NCBI GenBank assembly: GCA_003427395.1
Contig: BFEA01000429.1
Location: 313,322 to 334,372, forward strand
Source of the DNA: Chara braunii
Lineage: Eukaryota; Streptophyta; Charophyceae; Charales; Characeae
DNA: 21,051 bases
Reading direction: 5' to 3'
Each line of letters opens with the position of its first letter. Positions within the stretch are counted from its first letter, which is position 1. The notes under the pieces were generated by a model. It saw only the letters and a list, made by a program, of their open reading frames with translations. It was not told the DNA's origin and ran no database searches. A program made the translations under genes and the position numbers. This document shows positions 1 to 8,944 of the stretch, in pieces.

Positions 1-33
1 CAGGCATTGCCCGCACCGCGGGCGCTTAGCTAG
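1..33 (+). mobile_element. Helitron 3' terminus (truncated by window edge)
   Basis: The sequence shows a 6-bp GC-rich hairpin (GCCCGC at 9-14, loop ACC, GCGGGC at 18-23), then six bases, then CTAG at 30-33 followed by T. A short hairpin a few bases before CTRR, inserted before a host T, is the established 3' signature of Helitrons. The same 29 or so bases recur at 1976-2004, again followed by T-rich host sequence, so this is a repeated terminus and not a chance motif. The rest of the element lies outside the window. Confidence 0.6.
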
Positions 34-37
34 TATA

Positions 38-44
<7 letters not shown>

Positions 45-82
<38 letters not shown>
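45..82. repeat. (TA)n microsatellite, left of foldback element
   Basis: An uninterrupted run of TA dinucleotides, about 19 units. It directly abuts the left end of the foldback element at 83. A matching (AT)n tract abuts the other end. Confidence 0.95.
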
Positions 83-86
<4 letters not shown>

Positions 87-1321
87 GTCCAACAGAGTTG
101 CCTAGTAAACTGTAGGCAGAGAGGGAGAGAGGACAACAAATAAGGGACTTTCACAAAATGTTTTCACCAACTCATAAAGAGGCTGAACTCTTAAAAGTCT
201 GCAGAATCCCCTAAATGATTACATTGTCAGTGATAATCCTCCTTAACCCTAGTTGTGGTTAAGTATCAACGACCACCTGACAACTGATACCTTAAGGTGG
301 GCATCAACCCCTGCCCTTAAGGAACTGTCGTGTCGTCAAAATTGACATCTTGTATTTCTTGAACGAAATCGAAATCGAGTTTTTTGGCCAAAAATTCGTC
401 AAAATTTGTTGTTCCTGAGGATCCGACGTTTGTAAAACACTGGACCCCTTGGCTGTACATGGACCTAGCTTGAGACCAGGGACATCCAGACAAGACATTG
501 ACCTAGCTTGATCTCAAGCTAGGTCGATGTACAGCCAGGGAGTCCAGCGTTTTACAAACGCCGAACCCTCAGGAACAACAAATTTTGACGATTTTTCGAC
601 AAAAAAACTCGGTTTCAATTTCGTTCAAAAAATAAAAGTTTCAATTTTGACGAAATGGTCGTTAAGGTACCTGCGACGAAAATCAAAGCAGAGTATCACT
701 CACCCACACCAAACGGACAACTCTATTGACTGTCAGTTCACACCCTATCACAAGCCAACAAAACACCCATGAAACAAAGAAAGGTCTGTCAACCCCAAAA
801 GTACACTTCAGACATGCAGCTGGCACTAGAGGCACAACATGGCCTCGTAGCGACGACACAACATGGTCGCGTAGTAACGACCCTGACCACTACGGGGTCG
901 TCACTACGTGGCCATGTTGTGCCTCTAGTGCCTGCGGGGTGTGTGGAGTGTATTTTTTGGTTGCGATACACCTTTCTTTGTTTTTTGGATGTTTTGCTGG
1001 CTAACAGTTTGTAGAGTTTTCCATCTGGAGTGGGTGAGTGATAGTCTGCTTTGAGTTTCGTCACAAGTACCTTCAAGTTGAGGGCAGTGGGTGGTGCCCA
1101 CCTAAGGGTATCAATTGTTAACCAGTTGTTGATGCTTAACCACAACCAGGGTTAATGTGGATTATCACTTACAATGTAATCAGTTAGGGGGTTTTGAAGA
1201 CTGTTGAGGGTTCAGCCTCCTGATGAGTAGATGAAACTCCAATGAAACAGTTTGTTATAACCCCTCCTTTGTTGTCCTCTTAGCCCTCTCTGCCTACCGT
1301 TTATCGGGCAGTTTTGCTTGA

Positions 1322-1323
<2 letters not shown>
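83..1323. mobile_element. Long foldback (terminal inverted repeat) element inserted in a (TA)n tract
   Basis: The left arm (from CATCGTCC at 83) and the reverse complement of the right arm (ending at GATG, 1320-1323) align along almost their whole length. Shared blocks include GTAGGCAGAGAGGG, GAGGACAACAAA, GATTACATTGT, GTTGTGGTTAAG and GGCACTAGAGGCACAACATGG. The fold centre is near 885-895. Without the nested insertion each arm is about 430-460 bp. Arm identity is well below 100%, so it is an old insertion. TA microsatellites flank both ends, as in the rice Micron MITE family, which is known to target (TA)n tracts. No transposase is encoded, so it is non-autonomous. The superfamily is not identifiable by eye. 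Confidence 0.8.
323..661. mobile_element. Small foldback/MITE nested in left arm of larger foldback
   Basis: This 339-bp stretch is absent from the right arm of the host foldback. It is itself an inverted repeat: TCGTCAAAATTG near its left end matches the reverse complement of CAATTTTGACGA near its right end. The arms continue through TTGTTGTTCCTGAGG, CGTTTGTAAAAC and GGCTGTACAT towards a centre near 480-515. Both sides carry TTAAGG (317-322 and 662-667), a good 6-bp target-site duplication candidate. The gap in the other arm plus the duplication shows it jumped in after the host foldback formed. Confidence 0.75.

Positions 1324-1366
<43 letters not shown>
1324..1366. repeat. (AT)n microsatellite, right of foldback element
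   Basis: About 21 AT units directly follow the right end of the foldback. With the tract at 45-82 it suggests the element inserted into one longer (TA)n array. AT-rich non-repetitive sequence follows to about 1430. Confidence 0.95.
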
Positions 1367-1369
<3 letters not shown>

Positions 1370-1977
1370 TTGATATTGTATTTATAATATAATTATATTA
1401 TTATAATTATCAATATGGATATTTGATTTATTCATCATCCTATCCGTTAAGCATTATTGGCCGCGGGGGGTGGTCCATAACGCATCTCACGCCGGATTCG
1501 GGTCGAAGTTTTAGTCAGGAGCTGCGGATGAAGGCGATTGAGGGCGGGGGAGTGTGAAGAGGAGCGCGCGCGCGTACCGAATTGTTCACAGCGCGCCATT
1601 AAACGAGAGTGCGCGCCTGCAGCAGGCCGACGTTGATGCAGACGAACATCTTGGAGGCGAGCCATCCTATATGTGGTCTTTTCTTTTTCTCGGTTGCGCA
1701 TCGTTTTCTGTCCACCTTTTCTTTTTTCAAGTCTCGCGCCTGTCGTTTTGTATCCCCCCTTTGTTTTTTTTTCTTTTTCTTTTTTGTTTTCTCCCGTGGT
1801 CGTGGTTGTCGTTTTGTGCCCCCCGGCAGGCCGTTCTTTTTCTCATGATGTCCCCCCTTTTTCTCATTTATTAAAAAAAGGAAAGAAAGGGTGGACTCAC
1901 GCGCGCCCCGAGTTTATGCGAGCAGTCAGTGTGAGACCCCCACTGCATTTGCAATTTCGGCGAGCGTAGCCTGCACT
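1367..1977. other. Non-coding stretch, probably the body of a non-autonomous Helitron
   Basis: AT-rich DNA (1367-1430) gives way to GC-rich DNA with a GCGCGCGCGC run (1562-1573) and then a pyrimidine-rich tract (about 1676-1860, long T and C runs on the plus strand). Short open frames here are low-complexity and show no family resemblance. It lies directly upstream of the Helitron 3' end at 1978-2002, so some of it is probably the element body. I could not place a 5' TC terminus. Confidence 0.4.
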
Positions 1978-2002
1978 GCCCGCACCGCGGGCGCTTAGCT
2001 AG
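1978..2002 (+). mobile_element. Helitron 3' terminus, second copy
   Basis: Hairpin GCCCGC (1978-1983), loop ACC, GCGGGC (1987-1992), six-base spacer, CTAG (1999-2002), then host T at 2003. It is near-identical to the terminus at 9-33. The element must extend upstream on the plus strand. Its 5' end is not located and no Rep/helicase is present, so this is a non-autonomous or truncated copy. Confidence 0.65.
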
Positions 2003-2065
2003 TATTACATTGTGATTCAGATTCAGCATGTTATAAATTGTTGTATTTCTTTTTTTCTATCTATT

Positions 2066-2068
<3 letters not shown>

Positions 2069-2127
<59 letters not shown>
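2069..2127. repeat. (GA)n microsatellite
   Basis: About 29 GA units. It gives rise to a spurious Arg-Glu repeat reading frame, which is not a gene. Confidence 0.95.
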
Positions 2128-2130
<3 letters not shown>

Positions 2131-2304
2131 ACCCTACCAAACCGCACACGTCTGGAGTTGCTCTTCAGAAAACGAATGAGGAAGAGGGTCGGGAGAGAGT
2201 CGAGGCTGATCCCCTTTCAGGTTGCACACGACGATCCCAGCACAGCGATGATAGGGATGCCTAACAAAGCAAAATAGCCCACAAGGAAAAAATCCTAATG
2301 GACA

Positions 2305-2448
2305 AAAAAGCCCGGTTTCCAGCAGGTCCACCTCCCCACCAATAGATTGGAGTCATCTTCTAACGGGGTACTATTAGTGGGGGATGCTCCTATCACCTCC
2401 ACTAATAGGGCTCACTTGGATGCTCCCAAAAAAAAAAAAAAAAAAAAA
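2305..2448 (+). repeat. Poly(A)-tailed SINE-like repeat, copy 1
   Basis: The head CCCGGTTTCCAGCAGGT (2311-2327) is followed by CCCCACCAATAG and ends in a 21-base A run (2428-2448). The same head, CCACCAATAG block and A tail occur at 3220-3302, and in reverse complement at 20195-20331. A shared head with variable body and 3' poly(A) is what retroposed SINE copies look like. I see no tRNA A/B boxes, so the parent RNA is unknown. Confidence 0.5.
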
Positions 2449-2457
2449 GAGAACTTA

Positions 2458-2479
2458 GGGCCTCGTTGCACTACTCGCC
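2458..2479 (+). repeat. MITE terminal repeat (GGGCCTCG family), isolated end
   Basis: GGGCCTCGTTGCACTACTCG, directly preceded by TA, matches the termini at 3305, 16685, 17507, 17643 and 17730. A possible weak partner in reverse orientation, GGTGAGTAGTGCA, lies near 2863, so an old element of about 400 bp is possible but not certain. Another left-type end follows at 2911-2926, also after TA. Confidence 0.45.
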
Positions 2480-3219
2480 ATCCCCCAAGTTTTGTAAGGC
2501 TCGGAGCAGTTGATAGAAGCGCGGGAATTTCCTTTCACGACATCCCAAACTGAAAAAAAGAATTTGCCACCACCTCTTGAGCTGGTTGCAAAATGCCCTT
2601 GTCCGCGGCTGGCCAGGCCACTGACATTTGATACCCCGTTTGCTACTTTTGCTACTTTCTGTGCATCCTGCGACTGGCCCAACCATCATTTTTTTGTGAT
2701 TTTGCCATAAAAGGCCCTAGTGTCAGTGTGCCCAAAGTGCAAGTTTTTTTTTTTTTTAAAGACTCAGTAGACCATGGTAGGCAGGGTGATATGAGCATTC
2801 CTCCCTATCACGAACTATGTGTGTCGCTCCATCTAGGATACTGACTTGCCACACGGAATGGTGAGTAGTGCATCTAGGAGAGGTCGAGAATTCGCTACTT
2901 TTGCGACTTAGGGCCTCGCCACACCATTGAAGTTGACCCTTATACTCCATTAAGACATCTAACGGACTTCCCTCATCCTTTTCCTCCATCAAATCTATGT
3001 TTGGTTCCTAGATCGTGGTATGGGTATGAATGAGTGCTTAGACCTGGTATCCTTTGGTTTTCGATGTTCTGTATATGCTTATAATACAATGGGGTATAAT
3101 TGTCATGTGCTAGGAAGTAGTGTATTTTTGGCGCCCTGGTAAGGGTGAACAGGCACAAGGATCAACAACATCATCTGTTCTCATGGTTATGCTTAAGGTT
3201 TAAAAAAGGATGTATTTAT
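2480..3219. other. Non-coding region without recognisable gene
   Basis: No open frame here resembles a known family. It contains a T run at 2745-2757 and an isolated MITE end at 2911-2926. The rest shows nothing I can name. Confidence 0.5.
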
Positions 3220-3302
3220 GGGACGTTGGACCCGGTTTCCAGCAGGTGACGCCCCCCACCAATAGAAGGGGCACCATCTCTTTACCAAAAAAAAAAAAAA
3301 AA
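3220..3302 (+). repeat. Poly(A)-tailed SINE-like repeat, copy 2
   Basis: GGGACGTTGGACCCGGTTTC starts at 3220. AGCAGGTGACG, CCCCACCAATAG and a 16-base A tail (3287-3302) follow. This copy has the most complete 5' head and a short body, and it helps define the family consensus with copies at 2305, 20195 and 20543. Confidence 0.5.
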
Positions 3303-3304
3303 TA

Positions 3305-3413
3305 GGGCCTCGACACACCGCTGTGGAAATGTGAAAAAGAAAAAGTTCAAAAAGGAAAAAAAATGGCGGGTGCATCTGGCCTCATTTTGCACATGTAGAG
3401 AGTGGCTATGCCC
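3305..3413 (+). mobile_element. MITE of the GGGCCTCG family, about 110 bp
   Basis: The left end GGGCCTCGACACACCGCTG follows TA (3303-3304). The right end GAGAGTGGCTATGCCC precedes TTA. The interior (AAATGTGAAAAAGA, then GGCGGGTGCATCTGGCC) is shared with the copy at 17507-17639, which confirms a mobile family. The terminal repeats are partly decayed. Confidence 0.55.
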
Positions 3414-4867
3414 TTACTGTCCTGGAATTCCCAACAAACAACCCCAAAATTGGGAGCTCGGCGTATAAGGTAGTGGGGAGAGGCCTGCACTTCTCAACAA
3501 ACAACCCTGAAATTAGGAGCTTGGTCCAGATGCAGATTTTGCCAACACTAGACCGTTGTGTGGCGCCCAACCTCACGCCCGGCGCGACTTCCCGATCGAA
3601 GTGGGACGTGGGCCTGGAAGTGCGAAAAGGGGTGTGCCAAGGATTTTTGGGGAAAGGGGGGGTGGAGTCTCAGGTCGGAACTGAGATCTCTTGTGGCAAG
3701 GGTCCAGGGGCATAGATGCAATAGGGCTAAGGCGCGGGTTACTTCCGGTCTGATGGCGGTCGATGTCGTACAACATAAGGCCGATGGCATGGGTGGTGCA
3801 TCAAGGGCCGCCCGATCCGTCTGTTCTGGTCATGGTGACGGCGGTTCGGGAGAGGCCCATTTGTGAGGGCTGCGATTCCTATGAGTCGGACCTTCGGGTG
3901 CAGACACGTGGCGCCTGTCGCCACATGTTATGGTTAAGCTCCGCAGTTCCAGGGGTTCGGCGGTGGTTGCGTCGTCTGTAGTTTCTGCACGGCGTGCGGG
4001 GCCAATACCGGGTGATGGAATTCCACGGTACCACCGTGAGTTGGTGATACGGAAGTAGGAGACGGAAGGGAGGGAAATTGGTAGTGACAACGACAAAGCC
4101 GAGGGATATGAAGTATTGCGTGACAGTGCGTGTTATACGTCGTTCGGTAATCGGGGCACCTCGGATCGCTGGTTACGACACAGCGAAACTCCCTGGGACA
4201 CAATCGGTTCTCGGTTAGGCAGGGAAATTATGGGCATCTCTGCCTAAATTATTCTCTTACTCAAGGTTCGAAGTACCCTGAGTCTCGCGTGTACGTCATC
4301 TTGTCATTGCGGCGTAGTGGAAGCCTTCCGCACGCATCTAACTGACAAGGGGATTTCCCGATATGGTATCGGAAATCCCTACCAGCTTGGGTGCATGAAA
4401 GGAAGAAAATTTTCCCGCCTACCAGAGGTGCCAGGTTCGTTAATGATCGTGAATCGCCGCGAGTGGATACGTGTAGGCTGCGCAGATAAGATCGCGCTTA
4501 TACTTATCCCCGCGGGGCGTTCGCTTGTACCCGAAAGAGTGAGATTTTAATTCTTCATGCAAAATCGCCACATGTCATGGACAACTACCCAATCATCTAA
4601 TCACTCAGTGATCCCACAAACAATCATTTCCGAGCATGCAAGGTGTCGTTACACATCAGACATCCCCACAACATCAGAACAACGGATCAAAGTGACAAGC
4701 AATGATGATGACTACACAAAAACGACGATCATATCATTCCATCCGAGCTAGTCATCCCATGCACACAAAAGAGGGAGGACCGAGACAGAATGGGACATCA
4801 TACAAGGACCAATATTGAAACAAGGATGTCGAAGGGAAATGAGAGCGAATCGCTCGAGCCGAAATCA

Positions 4868-4884
4868 AAACTTATATACAAATT
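4868..4884 (-). promoter_or_regulatory. Candidate TATA box in 3' LTR
   Basis: Minus strand reads TTTGTATATAAGTTTT. The corresponding 5' LTR site (about 15525-15540) reads TTTGTATATAAATTTT, closer to consensus. Conservation in both LTRs fits the retrotransposon core promoter. A second candidate, CTATAAATTC, is at 5214-5223 and 15871-15880. Which one is used cannot be told from sequence. Confidence 0.3.
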
Positions 4885-5555
4885 AAAGAAAAAGACAAAG
4901 AAAATTGCAAATCCACGTTCATCAACCTCAGCTCTCTCTTCCCCTCTCTTTCTCTCCGATGCGGACAGTCCGTCGTCGCGCACCCACCCACGAAGCTGTC
5001 ACCCCGCTTAGTCCTCCTGCACCCGTCAAGTTTGCCTGCGCGCAACAGTCCATCGTAGCCCCACGCGTCAACCCGCGCGTTCGGCACCAGCCCGTCGGGT
5101 CGCCCGACTCCCACTTCAACTCACCTCTTACTTTGCTCGTGAGCCGACCCTCACTGATCGCGCTCCCTGAGCTTCCAGCAACTGGTTAAGAGAGCTATCT
5201 AATCGCACAGCCGGAATTTATAGTGTGCATGCATGCGCGAAGAACACAGAATTGCAAGGACTTAGGAAGAGAGAAGGGAAGGGATTGCCTACGTTCTGCA
5301 TGGCCAGACCGCGGCGTGGGTGACGTAGCCACTCTCCACGCATCGATCCGATTATACAGTCCGCGGGCCAGACAGTCGCAGCAAGGAAGAGAGATGGCGG
5401 GAAAGACGAAGCTCAATAAGAAAGATACAGTTACAAGGGCGCCCTGCCAAAAAATTACGGTTACGCGCAAGATTAAGGGCGTCGACTAATCAGAGCTCTA
5501 TTGCAGCCGCAAAAAGAAGCGCGCGAGCAACAGGGCAGCGCACGGCAAAAGAAAT

Positions 5556-5600
5556 CCTAAATTTCTAAATTTCTAAATTCCTAAATTCCTAAATTCCTAG
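5556..5600. repeat. 8-bp tandem array in 3' LTR (about 5.5 copies)
   Basis: Units of CCTAAATT or TCTAAATT. The 5' LTR has only about 2.5 copies at 16213-16233. The LTRs were identical at insertion, so the array has changed length since then. Confidence 0.85.
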
Positions 5601-6031
5601 CTAATGCAAAAAACGCAAATCCCGAAAAAGAAAGTCCGAAATTCCGGGAGCCATCAAGGGTTCGACAAGATTCGAAAAAGAAATTAATAAAGAAGCAAAA
5701 CTTCCCGCGTGATTTCCGCACCTAAAACCCGACATCAGAACAAGAAAGAAGCGACGTGAAACATTATCAATCCCGCCTTTGTCGGCGCGACAACCACTCA
5801 ATCGGTCATCTCGGGACTTGCCCGGCCCTGAACCCAGCAATCCGAAAAGAAGTGACGCAAAAAGACGAAGAAGCGAGGACACCGATGCAATTTCCCCTCA
5901 ATCCTGATCTCCCGTAATTGGCCCAACCTTCCCATCTTATGACCCCTCATTGTCATCGCGCAGAAAATCATGCGGAAAAGAAATTGGCTTGTCACATATT
6001 TGACGCCCAGGGGGTTCGAATCTTAAGCAAG

Positions 6032-6041
6032 CTCCCACTTG
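6032..6041 (-). other. Possible polypurine tract
   Basis: The minus strand reads AAGTGGGAGC upstream of the 3' LTR, resembling the AAGTGGGGGAG tract that usually touches the 3' LTR in plant gypsy elements. Here about 35 bases separate it from the LTR edge at 5996, so either the true LTR start is further up and the 5' LTR has lost its outer bases, or this is not the tract. Confidence 0.3.
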
Positions 6042-6053
6042 CTTGAATCATGA

Positions 6054-6086
6054 CACGTGTCGATCTCTCTAATTGATCGACACGTG
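6054..6086. repeat. Perfect 12-bp inverted repeat with G-box cores
   Basis: CACGTGTCGATC (6054-6065) and GATCGACACGTG (6075-6086) are perfect reverse complements around a 9-base loop. It lies just inside the 3' LTR, in the presumed 3' untranslated part of the element. Each arm contains CACGTG, the plant G-box core. Confidence 0.7.
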
Positions 6087-6755
6087 GAGCCTTCTTCGTT
6101 GCCACTTACCATTCGACAAGAGTGTGGACGTCATCCAGGGTGGCACACATGGCTCTATCCTACAATTTCCTCAGGAAGGGCTCTCTTCAGTCCAAGGAGG
6201 GGATCGTGCGTGCCATCGTCATGGCACGTGCCATACATTCGCGCATCACTAACTAGCAGGGAGAGGAAAGGGAAGACGATACATGGGGGCGTGTTGAGGG
6301 GGCGGGTCAGTCGGGAGTGGGGGTAGAAAGCGTTCCAATCCCGCAACCGTCACCGGAAGCTCCTGATATCGGACGATTTGATGGAAGCGCGGGAAGCGGG
6401 TGCCGCCATGGGGAAGGGACGCAAGGTAGTCAAGATAGAGGGTTGTGAAGGTGCGAAGGAGGGCCGTTCGGAATCGATTATGGTTTTCACATGCGGGGAT
6501 AGTCCTAGACTCCCAGTAATCATGCAATAGACCTCGATCATGTTGTGGCCTCGCCACGCGGCACTGAAGAGAAGGACATGGAGACAAAAGACAGGGGTGG
6601 CGCACCTGGTAGAGACGTGCACCGTGACAGCAAGGCAGGTGGCATATAAGTGGCGGAAGGTTGCAGTCGGAAAGGGGTTGTGGGGGAAAGAGACCGGAAT
6701 GGTAATCTGACGGAGGGTGAGGAAATCAAGGGGACGGAGGGATAACGACCGGGGA

Positions 6756-7173
6756 CTAAGCTTGATGCCCCGCATCGACACGTGCTCGAACTGGGGGACG
6801 GGGGATGGAAATCAAGATCTGCTTCGTCGCCTGCGCGCCAGTGCGCTCGAAGTCTTGGCAGGAGGGTCCCCATCGTCGTTCTTGGGCGGCTCGGGATCCT
6901 TGGTCGGGTCGTTCGGGATCGGCAGATCCACACCACTTGCGAACTCCGGCGGCTGCTTCCCGGCTGCGATCTCCTCTCTGCGCGATCCGCCTCTTCACCC
7001 AAAGTCTCCCACTCAGATTCCTCCTCTTCCTCCAAATGATCGTCTTCTTCTTCTTCTTCCTCACCACCCGACTCTTCCTCGCTGTATTCGTTGTAGTTCC
7101 CTGCTTCTTCCGAGGTCTCCTCCTCGCTTTCGTCTTCCACCTCAGCTTCTTTCGCCACCGCTCTTTCTTCCAC
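6756..7173 (-). pseudogene. Downstream frame of the retrotransposon, Glu-rich segment
   Basis: On the minus strand 7173-6970 encodes a strongly acidic stretch (many Glu and Asp, with runs of five or six Glu). After a shift of frame near 6970, a mixed basic/polar stretch runs to a stop at 6756. It lies after integrase and before the 3' LTR, probably as the C-terminal part of the extra frame at 7309-8191. No catalytic motif or membrane segment is visible. The GAA/GAG-rich composition could also be an expanded low-complexity repeat. Function unknown. Confidence 0.35.
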
Positions 7174-7308
7174 CGCCGTTCAGGGCGAAAAGAAGAGGGT
7201 GTCAATGATCCCTCGGGGGTTCATGTACTCTGTGCGCGATGGATAGCTGCCACCTCCCGTCCGATCCTCTTAGCATGCTAACCACTGCAGGTAGGGCGTC
7301 AATCTTCG

Positions 7309-8191
7309 CTAGAGGACGTGCGGCACTGGACTTTCGTCGCACTGCAAGATGATATCGAGGGGAAGGTCGTCGACTAGCTGCGCAAGAGGGATCGTGAGTT
7401 CCCACACGATCGTCTGGCGATGGTCTGACTCTAGTGCTCCGAAGACGAATCCGAGAAGATCATCCTCCACTTCCGTCCTCCATGCCTGCATAATTAGTAG
7501 CTCCACGCTCTCCCTCGCGGCACGATGTTCGCTGTCTCGGGTCCATGTCAGTTCCACTTTGACCAGGCAGAGCGAAAGAGTGAGGTAGTGCTCACACCAA
7601 ATCTCCCAGTGTCTTGGTTCGATGAGGGGAACGGCGAGGGGCTTTAAGCAGAAGGAGAGACGGGGGTAGAGATCAGACTGCCAGAAGGTAGGGAAGAGAG
7701 AGGGAAGAGCGAAAGTCGAGATCTGGGACCGGTTCATTGAGGAAGCTAGAAGGGAACGAGCTCCGAAAGCGCTATCGCAGGTTCGCGTCGAGATATGCGA
7801 AGCCCGCCGACTTCGATGCCGTTGGTGGGGACAAGATTGTCACTGTGTTGCGCGAGCCACTAGTTCCACTCCGCCGCCAGCTGCTCACCCAACTCTCTCA
7901 GCGATACTCGGATGGTCGTATACCGTAGTGGATCCACTGTGCTGATATATCCGCTGAAGACGACGATGGTGGACACGTGGTTGACTCCAGGTACGGAGAG
8001 CCTTCGATAAGCCGATGCTTCGACCAGTACGAGTGTCTGGCTATGAGCCGCAAAACAAAACTCCGCCGCCGCATACACTCCCGTGGTACAAAAGAACTGC
8101 GCGAGCCGTAGAAGATCTGGATTGAATCGCGGGTGATGGACTTGCCTGATCACCGAGATGTCGCCACGTGGCGCCAGCAGGTGCTCGTCGA
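7309..8191 (-). pseudogene. Extra reading frame between integrase and 3' LTR, unknown function
   Basis: On the minus strand an open frame starts after a TGA at 8192-8194 and runs to TAG at 7857-7859. It contains normal-looking protein sequence (for example RFNPDLLRLAQFF and TTIRVSLRELGEQL). The same frame continues past the stop for about 40 codons, then a second frame (7737-7309) carries EPRHWEIWCEHY and VWELTIPLAQLVDDLPLDII. Residue composition looks protein-like, unlike the LTR frames, which suggests a once-continuous protein of 300 or more residues. There is no obvious hydrophobic transmembrane pair, so nothing supports an envelope-like protein. It could be a downstream product specific to this element lineage or captured host sequence. 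I do not recognise the family. Confidence 0.45.
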
Positions 8192-8212
8192 GAGCTCATT
8201 CGGTGAGAAAAC

Positions 8213-8617
8213 TCATGGCGAAGATGATGGGGACGGAGTATCGGAAGGAGAGTGAGACAAGGGAGGAGAAGCCGACGATAAACAGTCGTCATCCTCTTCC
8301 GCAGCTGAGGATGAGACAAACGAAGGTGGAGAGGGAGAGGAGAGGAGGGGGCGCAGATAGGACACGTGGCGAACGATCGGTCGAGTCGATCGCCTTCCCG
8401 AGACCTCCGCCACGAGGCGCACGGTGTTCACCCCGTTCGGGCCGAGCTCGATCACACGAAATCGTCCGAAGAATCGTGGCGCTATCTTCCCTTGGCGAGC
8501 ACATTTCCTCACCTGCACCAGATCACGGTCCCCTAATTTACACTGAGGCCGTGGTCCCTCATTCCCATTCCGGGCCTCGTAACTGCGGACTTGTCGGCTG
8601 TGGGCCAACTCAGTCAT
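8213..8617 (-). pseudogene. Integrase C-terminal domain (GPY/F-like)
   Basis: 134 codons on the minus strand. Residues about 28-80 contain GDRDLVQVRK, then GKIAPRFFGRFRVIELGPNG and a terminal HVSYLRPL. This matches the GPY/F-type module after the catalytic core of Ty3/gypsy integrases, which contributes to DNA binding. Upstream the frame continues to 8639-8641, where TGA interrupts it. The C-terminal tail (about residue 90 on) is Ser/Pro/Asp-rich. No chromodomain follows, so by this criterion the element is not a typical chromovirus. Confidence 0.75.
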
Positions 8618-8658
8618 TTTCTGGCGCTTTCGGGCTAATCAGGGTAGGGATCGCTCCA

Positions 8659-8943
8659 TCAGCTCCATATGTCGTTGGCTTTGTCCCCAACTTTGGCCCT
8701 TGTGGGCCGTCGGTTCAACGAAGATTCGCCTGGGAGGCTTGGTATCGAAATGCAGGCCACACTATTGGTTCGTAATTGAAAGGGGCTCAGGCCCGTCGAT
8801 TCGTGGGGCGTTGCTCGATGGACCGCTAGGATGTGATCTACGATATCCGGCCAGGACCTCGGATCCCAGGCCGCGATGTTTTGTCGCAGCGCAATCTTTA
8901 TTACCCTGTTGGCGTTTTCTACGAGTCCATTAGATTGGGACAT
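8659..8943 (-). pseudogene. Integrase catalytic core, C-terminal part with the DDE glutamate
   Basis: 94 codons on the minus strand, beginning SQSNGLVENANRVIK after the initiating Met. The Glu in NGLVEN is the third residue of the DDE triad. ESTGLSPFQL resembles the conserved TG.SP. motif of retroelement integrases. It continues the 8945-9712 frame, from which it is separated by a 7-bp tandem duplication (ACATGT at 8940-8945 and 8947-8952) that creates TGA and shifts the frame. A further shift near 8660 leads into the C-terminal domain. Confidence 0.85.
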
Positions 8944-8944
8944 G

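Larger units (their letters stand above)
3570..5996 (-). repeat. 3' LTR of the Ty3/gypsy element
   Basis: It aligns along its length with 14276-16632. On the minus strand it begins TGTGAC (plus-strand GTCACA, 5991-5996), the expected TG start. It is about 70 bp longer than the 5' LTR because of small indels, including extra bases around 3770-3825 and more copies of an 8-bp repeat at 5556-5600. The terminal CA is not clear at the plus-strand left edge. The short frames inside occur as decayed pairs in both LTRs and are not genes. Confidence 0.9.

Noticed and set aside
789-1145. 118-codon minus-strand and overlapping plus-strand frames
   Set aside because: They fall on the two arms and centre of the foldback palindrome, so one arm mirrors the other. 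Repeated residues come from the internal duplication, not from a protein.
2067-2264. Arg-Glu repeat frame
   Set aside because: Direct translation of the (GA)n microsatellite.
6717-7281. Plus-strand frames of 158-163 codons
   Set aside because: They are antisense to the Glu-rich segment (GAA/GAG read as TTC/CTC), and all other coding signal of the element is on the minus strand.
6756-8191. Envelope-like gene
   Set aside because: No signal peptide, membrane-spanning pair or fusion-like segment could be seen in the readable pieces.
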